Source: an uncultured Acidimicrobiales bacterium (GTDB lineage: Bacteria; Actinomycetota; Acidimicrobiia; Acidimicrobiales; Aldehydirespiratoraceae). From it: a stretch of DNA of 64,000 bases. The DNA lies in contig CAJQPN010000016.1 in assembly GCA_905480195.1 (NCBI GenBank), positions 1-64,000 of the forward strand. The letters are read 5' to 3'. The first letter of the stretch is position 1. The number at the start of each line of letters is the position of its first letter. A program made the position numbers and the translations under genes. The notes under the pieces were generated by a model. The model did not search any database. It was not told where the DNA came from and was given only the letters and a program-made list of their open reading frames with translations. This document shows, piece by piece, positions 17,033-25,259 of the stretch.

Positions 17033-17967
17033 CCGATGTTGATGGCGTGGTTGCGCGTCTGGTGGCCGAGCTGGGCGATCGAGTTCTCGTCGACGCACCG
17101 TTTGGAGAGCACACGACGTATCGCGTAGGAGGACGCGCCGCGGCGATGGTCGTTGTCGATGATCACGAGTCGCTGAGTCGAGTTGCGTCCACTCTCGCTG
17201 GCACCGGGGTGCCGGTCATGACGATCGGCCGCGGATCGAACCTTCTGATTGCGGACCGAGGTTTCCCGGGCGTCATCGTTCATCTGGCAGGCGATTACGC
17301 CGGTATCGCCGTCGTCGACGAGACCGTCGTTATCGCGGGTGCTGCGGCGAAGTTACCGGTAGTTGCGCGAACGACGGTTGGCTACGGACTTAGCGGCTTC
17401 GAGTGGGCGGTCGGCGTCCCTGGTTCGATCGGTGGTGCCGTTCGAATGAATGCCGGCGGGCACGGGGCCGAAATGGTCGACTCGTTGCTCGACGCCGACG
17501 TCGTCGATCTGCGATTGGGGGAGCGCACGATCGTTCCTGCCGCCGATCTTGATCTCCGCTACCGCCACAGCAATCTCACCGCCGATCACCTCGTGGTCGG
17601 GTGCCGGCTCGGACTGACCCCCGGTGACGAACGCAAGGGGCAGGAAGTGATGGCCGAGATCGTGCAATGGCGACGTGCCAACCAGCCTGGGGGGCAGAAT
17701 GCAGGCTCGGTCTTCACCAACCCAGCCGACGCCAGCGCCGGTGAACTCATCGAAAGTGCTGGGGGGAAGGGGCTCCGTGTCGGCAGCGCCGAGGTCTCTG
17801 CGAAGCACGCCAACTTCATCCAGGCCGATGAGGGTGGAGTCGCAGCCGACGTCCTGCAGGTCATGATTGAGGTACGGATGCTGGTCGAGTACGCGCATGG
17901 CATTGTCCTCCAACCTGAAACCCATCTCGTCGGGTTTACCGACGATGAGATGCCATGGCGGTCGTGA
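17029..17967 (+). CDS. murB: UDP-N-acetylenolpyruvoylglucosamine reductase MurB
   Basis: The 312-residue FAD enzyme reduces enolpyruvyl-UDP-GlcNAc with NADPH to UDP-MurNAc. FAD-domain signatures are TTYRVGG near residue 27, GRGSNLLIADRGF near 67 and GVPGSIGGAVRMNAGGHG near 130. The C-terminal domain has NAGSVFTNP, containing the catalytic serine, and AKHANFIQ near 262. It overlaps ftsQ by 13 nt. Placement between murC and ftsQ is common in actinobacteria and Firmicutes. Confidence 0.95.
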   Translation: MTDVDGVVARLVAELGDRVLVDAPFGEHTTYRVGGRAAAMVVVDDHESLSRVASTLAGTGVPVMTIGRGSNLLIADRGFPGVIVHLAGDYAGIAVVDETVVIAGAAAKLPVVARTTVGYGLSGFEWAVGVPGSIGGAVRMNAGGHGAEMVDSLLDADVVDLRLGERTIVPAADLDLRYRHSNLTADHLVVGCRLGLTPGDERKGQEVMAEIVQWRRANQPGGQNAGSVFTNPADASAGELIESAGGKGLRVGSAEVSAKHANFIQADEGGVAADVLQVMIEVRMLVEYAHGIVLQPETHLVGFTDDEMPWRS

Positions 17968-18761
17968 GCGCTATCGACCCGCGTCTCCGACAGCGACGAA
18001 TCGCAATTCGACGCGCCCAGGGTCGCCGCCGACTTCGGATCGTGCTGACCGTGCTCGGCATCAGCATTGCCGTCGCCGGTGGCTACGCGCTGACGCAGAG
18101 CCCACTCCTCGACCTGGATGAGATTGGCGTCGCCGGCGTGTTCGGGAGTGAGGCTGATGCGGTGCGCCGTGCCGCCGAACTGCAGACGGGCACGCCGATG
18201 ATTGAACTCGATCTTCCCGCTGCGACCCATTCCGTCGAAGCGCTCCCGTGGGTTCGCTCGGCGAAGGTTGAGCGCAACTGGCCGGCCGGAGTCACAATCG
18301 AGGTGATTCGCAGGACTCCGATTGCAGCGCTTCCTGTTGGCGATGGCACGTCTGTTCTTGTCGACGCCGACGGTGTTGCGATCGAGCGGGTCGACGACGT
18401 TTCTGTTGGCCTCTTCACGATCGCGATTGCCGCGGTCGGCGAGCTAGGAGACGTCCAGACCCAGGCGCTGCCGTTGCTCGAACTCGTGCAGATCATTCCC
18501 GCTGACCTGGAACTGTGGATTGAGACGGTCGGTCTCCGGCCCGGTGACGGTGGGCTGGAGATCGACCTCGTCGGGTCGGCAGTCGTTGATCTCGGAGACA
18601 CTCGATCCCTGCCTGAGAAACTCGAGGCGCTACGGGCGATGCTTGCGTCCGTCGATCTCGCTTGTGTGGCCGAATTCGACCTGCGGGTGGCCGACATTCC
18701 CCTGGCAAAGCGTGACGCAGCCTGCGAACAGGGAGTCTCCGGTGCACCATCACTGCCATGA
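17955..18761 (+). CDS. ftsQ: Cell-division protein FtsQ/DivIB
   Basis: The 268-residue protein has a basic cytoplasmic tail, one membrane helix at about residues 27-48, a POTRA domain that begins [14 protein letters not shown], and a beta domain with [21 protein letters not shown] and RTPIAA. FtsQ links early and late divisome proteins. The ATG lies inside the murB end, 13 nt upstream of its stop. An ATG-free gap of 134 nt then separates it from ftsZ. Confidence 0.92.
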   Translation: MAVVSAIDPRLRQRRIAIRRAQGRRRLRIVLTVLGISIAVAGGYALTQSPLLDLDEIGVAGVFGSEADAVRRAAELQTGTPMIELDLPAATHSVEALPWVRSAKVERNWPAGVTIEVIRRTPIAALPVGDGTSVLVDADGVAIERVDDVSVGLFTIAIAAVGELGDVQTQALPLLELVQIIPADLELWIETVGLRPGDGGLEIDLVGSAVVDLGDTRSLPEKLEALRAMLASVDLACVAEFDLRVADIPLAKRDAACEQGVSGAPSLP

Positions 18762-18782
18762 AGTCGTCGGCTTGTCTGCGCA

Positions 18783-18806
18783 GTGTCCACACACTCGTTC
18801 GTGGAC
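18783..18806 (+). promoter_or_regulatory. Inverted repeat with DnaA-box-like 9-mer in the ftsZ leader region
   Basis: GTGTCCACA at 18783-18791 differs by one base from TTGTCCACA, the DnaA box common in actinobacteria. GTCCAC (18785-18790) is also mirrored by GTGGAC (18801-18806). Possible -10 hexamers are TATACC (18810) and TACCGT (18838-18843). The 134-nt ftsQ-ftsZ gap probably carries an ftsZ promoter, but none is certain. Confidence 0.35.
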
Positions 18807-18895
18807 GGGTATACCGTCGCTCGTTACTCCGTACGTGTACCGTTTACCGGGCGGTGCCGCGCAAACTGATCGCTCCTCGTGAGGTGCCTAACGTG

Positions 18896-19996
18896 ATGTC
18901 AGATCCGCAGAATTATCTCGCCGTCATCAAGGTGGTCGGTGTCGGTGGTGGCGGGGTCAATGCCGTCAACCGCATGATCGATGCTGGCTTGAAGGGCGTC
19001 GAGTTCATCGCGGCCAACACCGACGCACAGGCGCTCTTGATGAGCGATGCCGACGAAAAGCTCGACATCGGCCGAGATCTGACCCGTGGACTCGGTGCCG
19101 GCTCCGATCCCGAGATCGGCAAGCAAGCCGCCGAAGAGCACATTGATGAGATTCGTGAGTCGCTCGCCGGCGCCGACATGGTGTTCATCACTGCGGGCAA
19201 GGGTGGCGGTACTGGCACCGGGGCTGCGCCGGTCATCGCCGAGGTCGCCAAGAGTCAGGGTGCGCTGACGATCGGCGTCGTCACCCGCCCCTTTGCGTTC
19301 GAGGGGCGCCGCCGCTCGGTCCAAGCCGAGCAGGGCATCCAGAAGTTGAAGGAAAAGGTCGACACCCTCATCGTTATTCCGAATGACCGCCTGCTCTCGG
19401 TCGCAACAAACGACACGTCGGTACTCAACGCTTTCAAGCTCGCTGACGAGATCTTGTTGCAGGGCGTTCAGGGCATCACTGACCTCATCACCACGCCCGG
19501 GCTCATAAACACCGACTTCGCCGACGTCCGCACCATCATGACCGATGCCGGTTCAGCGCTCATGGGGATCGGGAACGGCCAAGGGGAGGGGCGTGCCGTC
19601 GCGGCCGCACGGGCTGCGATCTCCAGTCCGCTGCTTGAAGCATCCATCGAGAATGCTCGAGGCATCCTCCTCAACATCTCTGGAGGCCCTGACCTCGGCC
19701 TTCTTGAGGTGAACGAGGCGGCCGAGATCATCCACGGTGTCGCTCATCAGGATGCGAACATCATCTTCGGTGCGGTGATCGACGATGAGATGGGCGACGA
19801 CGTGCGGGTAACGGTCATCGCTGCCGGCTTCGACCGCTGGGACGACACAAGCGGTCGTCCGATCGCCTCGTCGGCTCGGGCCGATCTCGACGAGGCGATC
19901 GGCGAGACCCGAATCGTCGATGTGTTCGCGACCGACGAAGACGACGTTCTCGACCTGGGCGATGACGACTTCGATGTCCCATCGTTCCTGAAGTAG
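18896..19996 (+). CDS. ftsZ: Tubulin-like division GTPase FtsZ
   Basis: The 366-residue GTPase polymerises into the Z-ring. The tubulin signature GGGTGTG is at residues 103-109, and [13 protein letters not shown] is near the N-terminus. The C-terminal peptide [11 protein letters not shown] is the docking tail for SepF and other partners. The frame is open upstream, but GAGGTG at 18881 precedes GTG 18893 and ATG 18896, and the protein then begins like other FtsZ. After the core there is a short acidic linker, shorter than in many actinobacteria. Confidence 0.97.
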   Translation: MSDPQNYLAVIKVVGVGGGGVNAVNRMIDAGLKGVEFIAANTDAQALLMSDADEKLDIGRDLTRGLGAGSDPEIGKQAAEEHIDEIRESLAGADMVFITAGKGGGTGTGAAPVIAEVAKSQGALTIGVVTRPFAFEGRRRSVQAEQGIQKLKEKVDTLIVIPNDRLLSVATNDTSVLNAFKLADEILLQGVQGITDLITTPGLINTDFADVRTIMTDAGSALMGIGNGQGEGRAVAAARAAISSPLLEASIENARGILLNISGGPDLGLLEVNEAAEIIHGVAHQDANIIFGAVIDDEMGDDVRVTVIAAGFDRWDDTSGRPIASSARADLDEAIGETRIVDVFATDEDDVLDLGDDDFDVPSFLK

Positions 19997-20004
19997 AGGG
20001 AACA

Positions 20005-20673
20005 GTGCGGTTCCGGCGTGTTCCCGCCGGCGCCCACGCCGTGGCAGAGATCGCGTTCACCAACCGCGCTGATGGTGACTTCCACATCGATCGTGCTGAC
20101 GATGATCTGAGACAACACGTGTTCGACGGCCCGTGGACGTGGCTCCGCCAGGTCCACGGGGCCAGAGTTGCCGTCGTCGACAGCTTCGGGGCCAAGGCCG
20201 GCGACGAGGGTGACGCAGCGGTCACCGGTCTGCTTGATGCCGTGCTGTGTGTTCAGACAGCGGACTGTGTGCCGGTGGTGCTCGTCGGTGACGGCGTCGT
20301 TGGCGTGGCGCACGCCGGGTGGCGAGGGCTCGTCGAAGGGGTCATCCCCAACGCAGTAGAAGCACTAGCCGCGCTCGGAGGCGGGTTCCCGATCGCCATG
20401 ATCGGCCCGTGTATCCGTGCAGCGTCGTACGAGTTCGGTGAGGCCGATCTGGCGTTGGTCGAGGCGGCAGTGGGTGGCCCAGTGCGGGCAACGACTGCAT
20501 CCGGGATGCCGGCGCTTGACATGGCCAGAGCGACGGCCCATGCGTTGACCACTGCTGGTGTCGTTGCGATCGACGACCTCGGTATCGACACTGCTGACGA
20601 GGTGTACTTCTCGCATCGGGTGCGCGCCGATGAGGGCCGCCAGGTCACTGCGGTGCGGCTGGTGGCTTCGTGA
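20005..20673 (+). CDS. pgeF: Purine nucleoside phosphorylase / laccase-domain protein PgeF (YfiH)
   Basis: The 222-residue protein belongs to the DUF152/YfiH family. It shows the metal- and substrate-site motifs QVHGARV, ADCVPVV and GVAHAGWRG, then IGPCIRAASYE. Family members are reported as adenosine/purine nucleoside phosphorylases and as PgeF, which edits wrong amino acids in peptidoglycan precursors; the location next to ftsZ supports the latter. It starts at a GTG 8 nt after the ftsZ stop, with AGAGGG upstream, and overlaps yggS by 4 nt. Confidence 0.88.
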   Translation: MRFRRVPAGAHAVAEIAFTNRADGDFHIDRADDDLRQHVFDGPWTWLRQVHGARVAVVDSFGAKAGDEGDAAVTGLLDAVLCVQTADCVPVVLVGDGVVGVAHAGWRGLVEGVIPNAVEALAALGGGFPIAMIGPCIRAASYEFGEADLALVEAAVGGPVRATTASGMPALDMARATAHALTTAGVVAIDDLGIDTADEVYFSHRVRADEGRQVTAVRLVAS

Positions 20674-21320
20674 CGCCGGTCGATCCGGACGAGGTCTCGG
20701 CTCGTGCTGCTGCCCTACGGGCTCGAATCGCTGATGCAGGAGGCGATGAGGTAACGGTCGTTGCCGTCACCAAGACCTTCGATGCCGGAGCGATCGATGC
20801 CGCGATCGCTGCAGGATTCACCGATGTCGGTGAGAGCTACGCTCAGGAAACGCTGGCCAAACTCCCCGACGTCGTCGGCACGCCCACACTTCACTTCATC
20901 GGGCAACTTCAACGAAACAAAGTGCGCCGCTTGGCACCCTACGTCGACGTGTGGCAGTCGGTCGATCGACCGGAAGTTGCCTCTGAGATCGCCAACCGAG
21001 CGCCGGGTGCACGCATCATGGTCCAGGTAGACATCTCGGGCGAGGAGACGAAGGCGGGCGTCGAAGCGAAAGGCCTCGGGATGCTTCTCGATCATTCACG
21101 CGAACTAGGCCTCGAGGTCGTCGGTCTCATGGGAGTGGCGGTCCTCGCTGAGCCAGAGGCAGCGCGCCCCGGCTTCCGGCGGTTGAGATCGCTGGTCGAT
21201 GCTCATGGGCTCAGGCACTGCTGTATGGGCATGACCGCCGATCTCGAGGTCGCAATCGAAGAGGGGTCCACAATGATCCGGGTTGGGACCCAACTGTTTG
21301 GTAAACGGGTCCGGCACTAG
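20670..21320 (+). CDS. yggS: PLP homeostasis protein (YggS/PROSC family)
   Basis: The 216-residue protein binds pyridoxal phosphate through the lysine of VVAVTKTF near residue 33. Other signatures are HFIGQLQRNKV and the C-terminal MGMTADLEVAIEEGSTMIRVG region. Members keep free PLP levels in balance and have no clear catalytic activity. The GTG start overlaps the pgeF stop. The pgeF-yggS-sepF order is the standard one downstream of ftsZ in Gram-positive bacteria. Confidence 0.93.
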   Translation: MTPVDPDEVSARAAALRARIADAGGDEVTVVAVTKTFDAGAIDAAIAAGFTDVGESYAQETLAKLPDVVGTPTLHFIGQLQRNKVRRLAPYVDVWQSVDRPEVASEIANRAPGARIMVQVDISGEETKAGVEAKGLGMLLDHSRELGLEVVGLMGVAVLAEPEAARPGFRRLRSLVDAHGLRHCCMGMTADLEVAIEEGSTMIRVGTQLFGKRVRH

Positions 21321-21360
21321 TGCCACCGACCATGCGGATGCGGGGACTACTGTTTCGACG

Positions 21361-21366
21361 AGGAGG
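21361..21366 (+). promoter_or_regulatory. AGGAGG ribosome binding site that sets the sepF start
   Basis: A perfect AGGAGG lies 6 nt before GTG 21373 and 12 nt before ATG 21379. The spacing favours the GTG. Confidence 0.7.
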
Positions 21367-21372
21367 AAAACG

Positions 21373-21939
21373 GTGTCCATGTTGAAGAAAACGCTGATCT
21401 ATCTGGGCCTCGGTCCCGACGAGGAGTACGACGCGTTCGACGCCTACGCACCGAATGCGGCTGACGATCCCGCAACACCTTCGGGGGGTCGGGTCGTCTC
21501 CGATTCCCGCCCTGTGGTGCAGTCGAGGACCGTCCGGCCGATCGATCCGGGGCGGTCTGGGTCTGTCCGAGTGGTGGAGCCGACACAGCAAGAGCAGGCT
21601 GCGCCAACCGCACCCGAACGCGGCGTGTCGGCCGTCGACCCGTCTTTGTCTGCAAAGCGCGCCGTTCGACTCGTCGAGAACCGGACGGCAACTCCACACA
21701 CGCTCGCACCGACGACCTTCAACGATGCCCAAGGGGTCGGCGACCGATTCAAGAGCGGTCAGCCGGTAATCGTGAATCTGCAAGGTGCAGATCGCGATCT
21801 GCGCCGGCGCCTGATCGACTTCGCCAGTGGCCTCTGCTATGCACTCGACGGCAAAATGGACCGTATTACGGAACAGGTGTATCTCCTCTCACCCGCTGAC
21901 GTCGACATCGCCGATGCCGACCGCCGCGGCTTCGAGTGA
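21373..21939 (+). CDS. sepF: Cell-division protein SepF
   Basis: The 188-residue protein has an amphipathic N-terminal membrane-binding helix (SMLKKTLIYLGLGPDEEYD), a long flexible Pro/Ala/Arg-rich linker, and the C-terminal SepF domain from about residue 110 (PVIVNLQG, RRLIDFASGLCYALDG, VYLLSPADVDI). SepF anchors FtsZ to the membrane and replaces FtsA/ZipA, neither of which is seen here. GTG 21373 is preferred over ATG 21379 because of the AGGAGG spacing. The end overlaps the yggT gene. Confidence 0.95.
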   Translation: MSMLKKTLIYLGLGPDEEYDAFDAYAPNAADDPATPSGGRVVSDSRPVVQSRTVRPIDPGRSGSVRVVEPTQQEQAAPTAPERGVSAVDPSLSAKRAVRLVENRTATPHTLAPTTFNDAQGVGDRFKSGQPVIVNLQGADRDLRRRLIDFASGLCYALDGKMDRITEQVYLLSPADVDIADADRRGFE

Positions 21940-22214
21940 CGATCATGGTTATCGGCTCGATTCTCTGCGCACTTGTCTGGGTCTACTTCCTGATGCTGAT
22001 CGGGCGGATCGTTTTGTCGTGGTTCCCTATTGACTCCAACGGGTCGATGGCGACCGTGGCAGGCTTCCTCTATTTGGTGACCGATCCGATCTTGCAACCG
22101 CTGCGGCGTGCGATCCCGCCGTTGCGGATCGGCAACGTGGCGCTCGATCTCTCGGTGCTGATCGTTATCTTTGCGATCAATCTTGTGATCCTTCCGCTCG
22201 TCTGCAGTCTTTGA
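21936..22214 (+). CDS. yggT: YggT-family membrane protein
   Basis: A 92-residue protein with two hydrophobic helices (about 3-25 and 65-90) flanking a conserved loop with IVLSWFPID and LVTDPILQPLRRAIPP. This is the YGGT/CCB3 family, found between sepF and divIVA in many Gram-positive genomes; a role in division-site or membrane organisation is inferred. It starts at GTG 21936, overlapping the sepF stop, or at ATG 21945. Confidence 0.9.
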   Translation: MTIMVIGSILCALVWVYFLMLIGRIVLSWFPIDSNGSMATVAGFLYLVTDPILQPLRRAIPPLRIGNVALDLSVLIVIFAINLVILPLVCSL

Positions 22215-22271
22215 CGGTTGCTGTGATATCGGCCATGGAGAGTGGTCCATCACGATGCTCTGCGCGTCCCG

Positions 22272-22277
22272 TACCAT
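22272..22277 (+). promoter_or_regulatory. Candidate -10 hexamer for leaderless divIVA
   Basis: TACCAT ends 6 nt before ATG 22284, and there is no ribosome site. This suggests divIVA has its own leaderless transcript. Confidence 0.45.
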
Positions 22278-22283
22278 TGGAAC

Positions 22284-23540
22284 ATGGACGAACTGTCTCC
22301 CCTCTTTCAAGACATTGAGTTCCGCGAACGGCTCAGGGGCTATGACGTCGCCGAGGTCGATGCCTACGTCGGTCGCGTCGCTCGGGCTGTTGCGGCCGCT
22401 CAGGGCCGAATCACCGAACTGCAGCAGCGCGTTGCGGCTGCCGAGGCCCGGGAGTTGCAGCGTCTGGCAGCCATCGACAGCGAGGAGACAGCGTCGACAG
22501 AGACGGTGTCGACAGAGGCAGTGTCGCGCGTGTTGGTGCTGGCCCAGCGCACAGCTGATGCAGCCGTAGCGGAAGCACAGGAGGAAGCATCGGAGCTTCT
22601 CGAGCGCGCCCGTGCCGACGCAGCAGCGGCCCGCTCCGAAGCAGACGAATACGCCTCCCGCGTGCTCGCAGAGGCCGAAACCGATCGCCGACGTGCCATC
22701 GCTGATGCTGAGGTCGCAGCGGCCGAGGCCATAGCGCACGAACGTGATCGAGCGACCGAAGCGATCGCTGAACTTGACCAGTACCGCGCGTTTCTCGCCG
22801 AAGATATCGAAATCTTGGAGCGGCATCTGGCCGAGTGCAGGTCGGTCCTCGCCACCTCACTGTCGGGCCTGGCCGATTTGCTCGATTCTCCCGAGGCGTT
22901 CCGGGCGCCTGCGGTACCTGCCTTGAGCGGAGCTGTTGCTCCGGCAACGCTCGACGCGCCAGCGAGGCGACCCGGAATCACTGAGCAAACGGCCGAGTTC
23001 GAGCCGATCACCGAAGTGACAGTGGCGTCGGATGGAGCGGCAGAAGTCGAGGACGCGCCCCTGCTCGACATGAGCGAACCGGTCGACGCTGCAGATGAGG
23101 AGATGGTCGACTCCGAAGTGCCAGGGGTAACCGCCTCGGTCGACACCGACGCTCCTCCGCCGCCCGTCGATGCAGCGGTGCCACTGGGGCTTGTCGATGA
23201 CGACGTCTCTTCGGTGCCGCTGGCGAAGGAGGAGTGTGCGCCTCCGCTCCTCTTCACCGTGGCCGATCTCGCCGCCGACGAGGTCTCTCACGAATGGAGT
23301 CGAGAACCTCGCGGTGGAAGTGATCCCAGTAGTGAGTCCGTTGCCGTGGTCGCCGATCCTGCGCTGTTCGAGGAGTCGGTCGGTGTTGCGTCCAACACTG
23401 CAGCCGATCCATTCCTCGAGCAATTGCGAGATGCGGTTGCCCGCGGGGACTCCGAGGAGTTCGATGAGGAGGCGTTGGCGGCCTTCTTCGATGGCGATGG
23501 TGACGAAGAGAGCCGGTCATGGTTCCCAAATCGGCGCTGA
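22284..23540 (+). CDS. DivIVA-domain coiled-coil protein (Wag31-like)
   Basis: The 418-residue protein opens with a DivIVA domain: PLFQDIEFRERLRGYDVAEVDAYVGRV in two blocks, residues 5-31. Two long alpha-helical coiled-coil stretches rich in Ala, Glu and Arg follow (about 32-75 and 85-185). From about residue 210 the protein is acidic and low-complexity. DivIVA proteins sense membrane curvature; in actinobacteria they direct polar growth or septum placement. The start ATG 22284 puts the conserved domain at the N-terminus. The long acidic tail is unusual and might bind partners. Confidence 0.88.
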   Translation: MDELSPLFQDIEFRERLRGYDVAEVDAYVGRVARAVAAAQGRITELQQRVAAAEARELQRLAAIDSEETASTETVSTEAVSRVLVLAQRTADAAVAEAQEEASELLERARADAAAARSEADEYASRVLAEAETDRRRAIADAEVAAAEAIAHERDRATEAIAELDQYRAFLAEDIEILERHLAECRSVLATSLSGLADLLDSPEAFRAPAVPALSGAVAPATLDAPARRPGITEQTAEFEPITEVTVASDGAAEVEDAPLLDMSEPVDAADEEMVDSEVPGVTASVDTDAPPPPVDAAVPLGLVDDDVSSVPLAKEECAPPLLFTVADLAADEVSHEWSREPRGGSDPSSESVAVVADPALFEESVGVASNTAADPFLEQLRDAVARGDSEEFDEEALAAFFDGDGDEESRSWFPNRR

Positions 23541-23646
23541 ATAGATCAATCACGCGAATATCCGCCTAGATCGCGCTATTGACCTCTACACTTTGCGCCT
23601 CGCGCGGCCAGTTATTGACTGGATGCGGGACCGAAGGGACCTACCG

Positions 23647-24312
23647 ATGGCCAGTGTGAAGAAGACGGCAGCCGAGAAGGCCGTGAAGAAGGCGGCAGCC
23701 AAGAAGGCCGTGAAGAAGGCGGCAGCCAAGAAGGCCGTGAAGAAGGCGGCAGCCAAGAAGGCCGTGAAGAAGGCGGCAGCCGAGAAGGCCGTGAAGAAGG
23801 CGGCAGCCGAGAAGGCCGTGAAGAAGGCGGCAGCCAAGAAGGCCGTGAAGAAGCCGGCCGTGAAGAAGGCCGTGAAGAAGCCGGCCGTGAAGAAGGCCGT
23901 GCAGAAGCCGGCCGCGAAGAAGACGGCAGCCAGGTCGCCGTTCGGCAAAAAGTTCGTCAGTCAGATGGAGAAGCGACTTCTCGAGGAGCGCGCCAAGTAC
24001 CTCCACTCCGAAGAAAACTACCGAGCTGAGGCCGACGCCTTGATCGAGGGCCGTGAGCCCGGTGACGTCCAGTTCGACGAGGAGTCAGGTGAAGGCGACA
24101 CGCTTGCCGTTGAGCGCGAGCGCGATCTTGCCCTGTCAGCCCAGGCTCGCCAGGCGGTCGAACAGATCGATGCCGCTCTCGACCGGATCAAGGCCGGAAC
24201 CTACGGCATCTGTACTGCTTCGGGTCTTGCGATTCCGCAAGAGCGCCTCAAGGCAATTCCGTGGGCGGCCGAGCGGGTTGAGTACAAGGTCGGTGGACTC
24301 GGTCGGCTGTGA
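23647..24312 (+). CDS. DksA/TraR-like protein with lysine-rich repeat N-terminus and degenerate zinc finger
   Basis: The 221-residue protein has two parts. Residues 8 to about 95 are nine copies of a 9-residue AxKAVKKAA-type repeat, highly basic like histone H1 tails. From about residue 98 a DksA/TraR coiled-coil domain follows, ending in YGICTASGLAIPQERLKAIPWAAERVEYKV. The normal four zinc cysteines are reduced to one, as in zinc-independent DksA variants. Such proteins can bind RNA polymerase through its secondary channel; the repeat may bind DNA or RNA. AAGGGA lies 8 nt before the ATG. Confidence 0.85.
   Translation: MASVKKTAAEKAVKKAAAKKAVKKAAAKKAVKKAAAKKAVKKAAAEKAVKKAAAEKAVKKAAAKKAVKKPAVKKAVKKPAVKKAVQKPAAKKTAARSPFGKKFVSQMEKRLLEERAKYLHSEENYRAEADALIEGREPGDVQFDEESGEGDTLAVERERDLALSAQARQAVEQIDAALDRIKAGTYGICTASGLAIPQERLKAIPWAAERVEYKVGGLGRL
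23668..23928 (+). repeat. 27-bp coding tandem repeat (lysine/alanine repeat)
   Basis: About nine and a half in-frame units of 27 bp begin at 23668, 23695, 23722 and so on. Each encodes AAxKAVKKA or a variant; the last units change to KKPAVKKAV. Units are nearly identical at DNA level, so copy number may vary between strains or be miscounted in assembly. Confidence 0.9.
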
Positions 24313-24334
24313 TCTCAACACGCGAAGCTCGCCC

Positions 24335-25255
24335 ATGAACGAGAGGATCGAAGAGACGGTTCCGGCAGCGTTCGAGGGTGACCGCATCGATCGTTTTGTC
24401 GCAGCCGTGACAGGCGAGAGCCGTTCTACCGTCAAAGCCCTCATTGCCGAGGGCCGGGTCACACACAACGGCCGGACGGTCACATCAGCCTCCACCCGGG
24501 TCGATTTCGACGATCGGATCGTGGCTGAGCTTCGCTCATCGGTCGACGAGGGTCTGGCGCCTGACGCTGACGTCCCGTTCTCTGTGGTCTACGAGGATGC
24601 CGATGTGATCGTGATCAACAAGCCGGCTGGAGTGGTCGTTTACCCTGGAGCAGGGCAGCGAACCGGCACCCTCGTCAACGGCCTTCTCAGCCGCTACCCC
24701 GAACTCGCCGAGATCGGCGAGCGGCATCGTCCAGGGATCGTCCACCGTCTCGACCGAGGAACCTCCGGGGTGTTGATGGTCGCCCGCACCCACGACGCCT
24801 ACGACGCGCTCGTCAGCCAACTCGCCGCGCACGAACCGGAGCGGGTGTATGAGGCGCTGGTCTGGGGTCAACCCGAGCGAGACTCCGGCACGATCGACGC
24901 TCCGATCGGCCGCTCCACTCGCCACCCCACAAGAATGACCGTTACACCTGATGGCCGTCCTGCCGTCACCCACTACTCGGTCCTCCGCCGCCACAACGTC
25001 CCCGTCACGACCGCACTGCTTGAGTGCCGGCTCGAAACCGGACGCACACACCAGATCCGGGTCCACCTCCGAGCGATCGGGCATCCGATCGTCGGCGATC
25101 GCGACTACGACGGTGGGCGCCCAGGCCTCGACCCCGGTCGACCGTTCCTCCATGCTTGCGTTCTGCGTTTCGCTCACCCTCGCTCGGGTGTGGTCGTCGA
25201 AGTCGAGGCGCCGCTGCCGCCTGACCTAGAGGATGTTCTTGCCGGATGTCGGTGA
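24335..25255 (+). CDS. rluD: RluD-family pseudouridine synthase
   Basis: The 306-residue protein has an N-terminal S4 RNA-binding domain (DRFVAAVTGESRSTVKALIAEGRV) and a RluA/RluD catalytic domain. The catalytic aspartate lies in HRLDRGTSGVLMVA near residue 140; ETGRTHQIRVHLRAIGHPIVGD follows. Members make pseudouridines in 23S rRNA. The reading frame is open into the DksA-like gene, but ATG 24335, 22 nt after that stop, gives the normal N-terminus. In many actinobacteria lspA lies just before rluD; here it does not. Confidence 0.93.
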   Translation: MNERIEETVPAAFEGDRIDRFVAAVTGESRSTVKALIAEGRVTHNGRTVTSASTRVDFDDRIVAELRSSVDEGLAPDADVPFSVVYEDADVIVINKPAGVVVYPGAGQRTGTLVNGLLSRYPELAEIGERHRPGIVHRLDRGTSGVLMVARTHDAYDALVSQLAAHEPERVYEALVWGQPERDSGTIDAPIGRSTRHPTRMTVTPDGRPAVTHYSVLRRHNVPVTTALLECRLETGRTHQIRVHLRAIGHPIVGDRDYDGGRPGLDPGRPFLHACVLRFAHPRSGVVVEVEAPLPPDLEDVLAGCR

Positions 25256-25259
25256 CAAA

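Noticed and set aside
23668-23928. Regular repeats that might suggest a CRISPR array
   Set aside because: The 27-bp units are contiguous, in frame and have no spacers.
23586-23948. Hydrophobic minus-strand frame with AAFFTAF repeats
   Set aside because: It is the reverse reading of the lysine/alanine repeat in the DksA-like gene.
24313-24334. Search for lspA between the DksA-like gene and rluD
   Set aside because: Only 22 nt separate the genes, so lspA is not here; its absence is not unusual enough for a finding.
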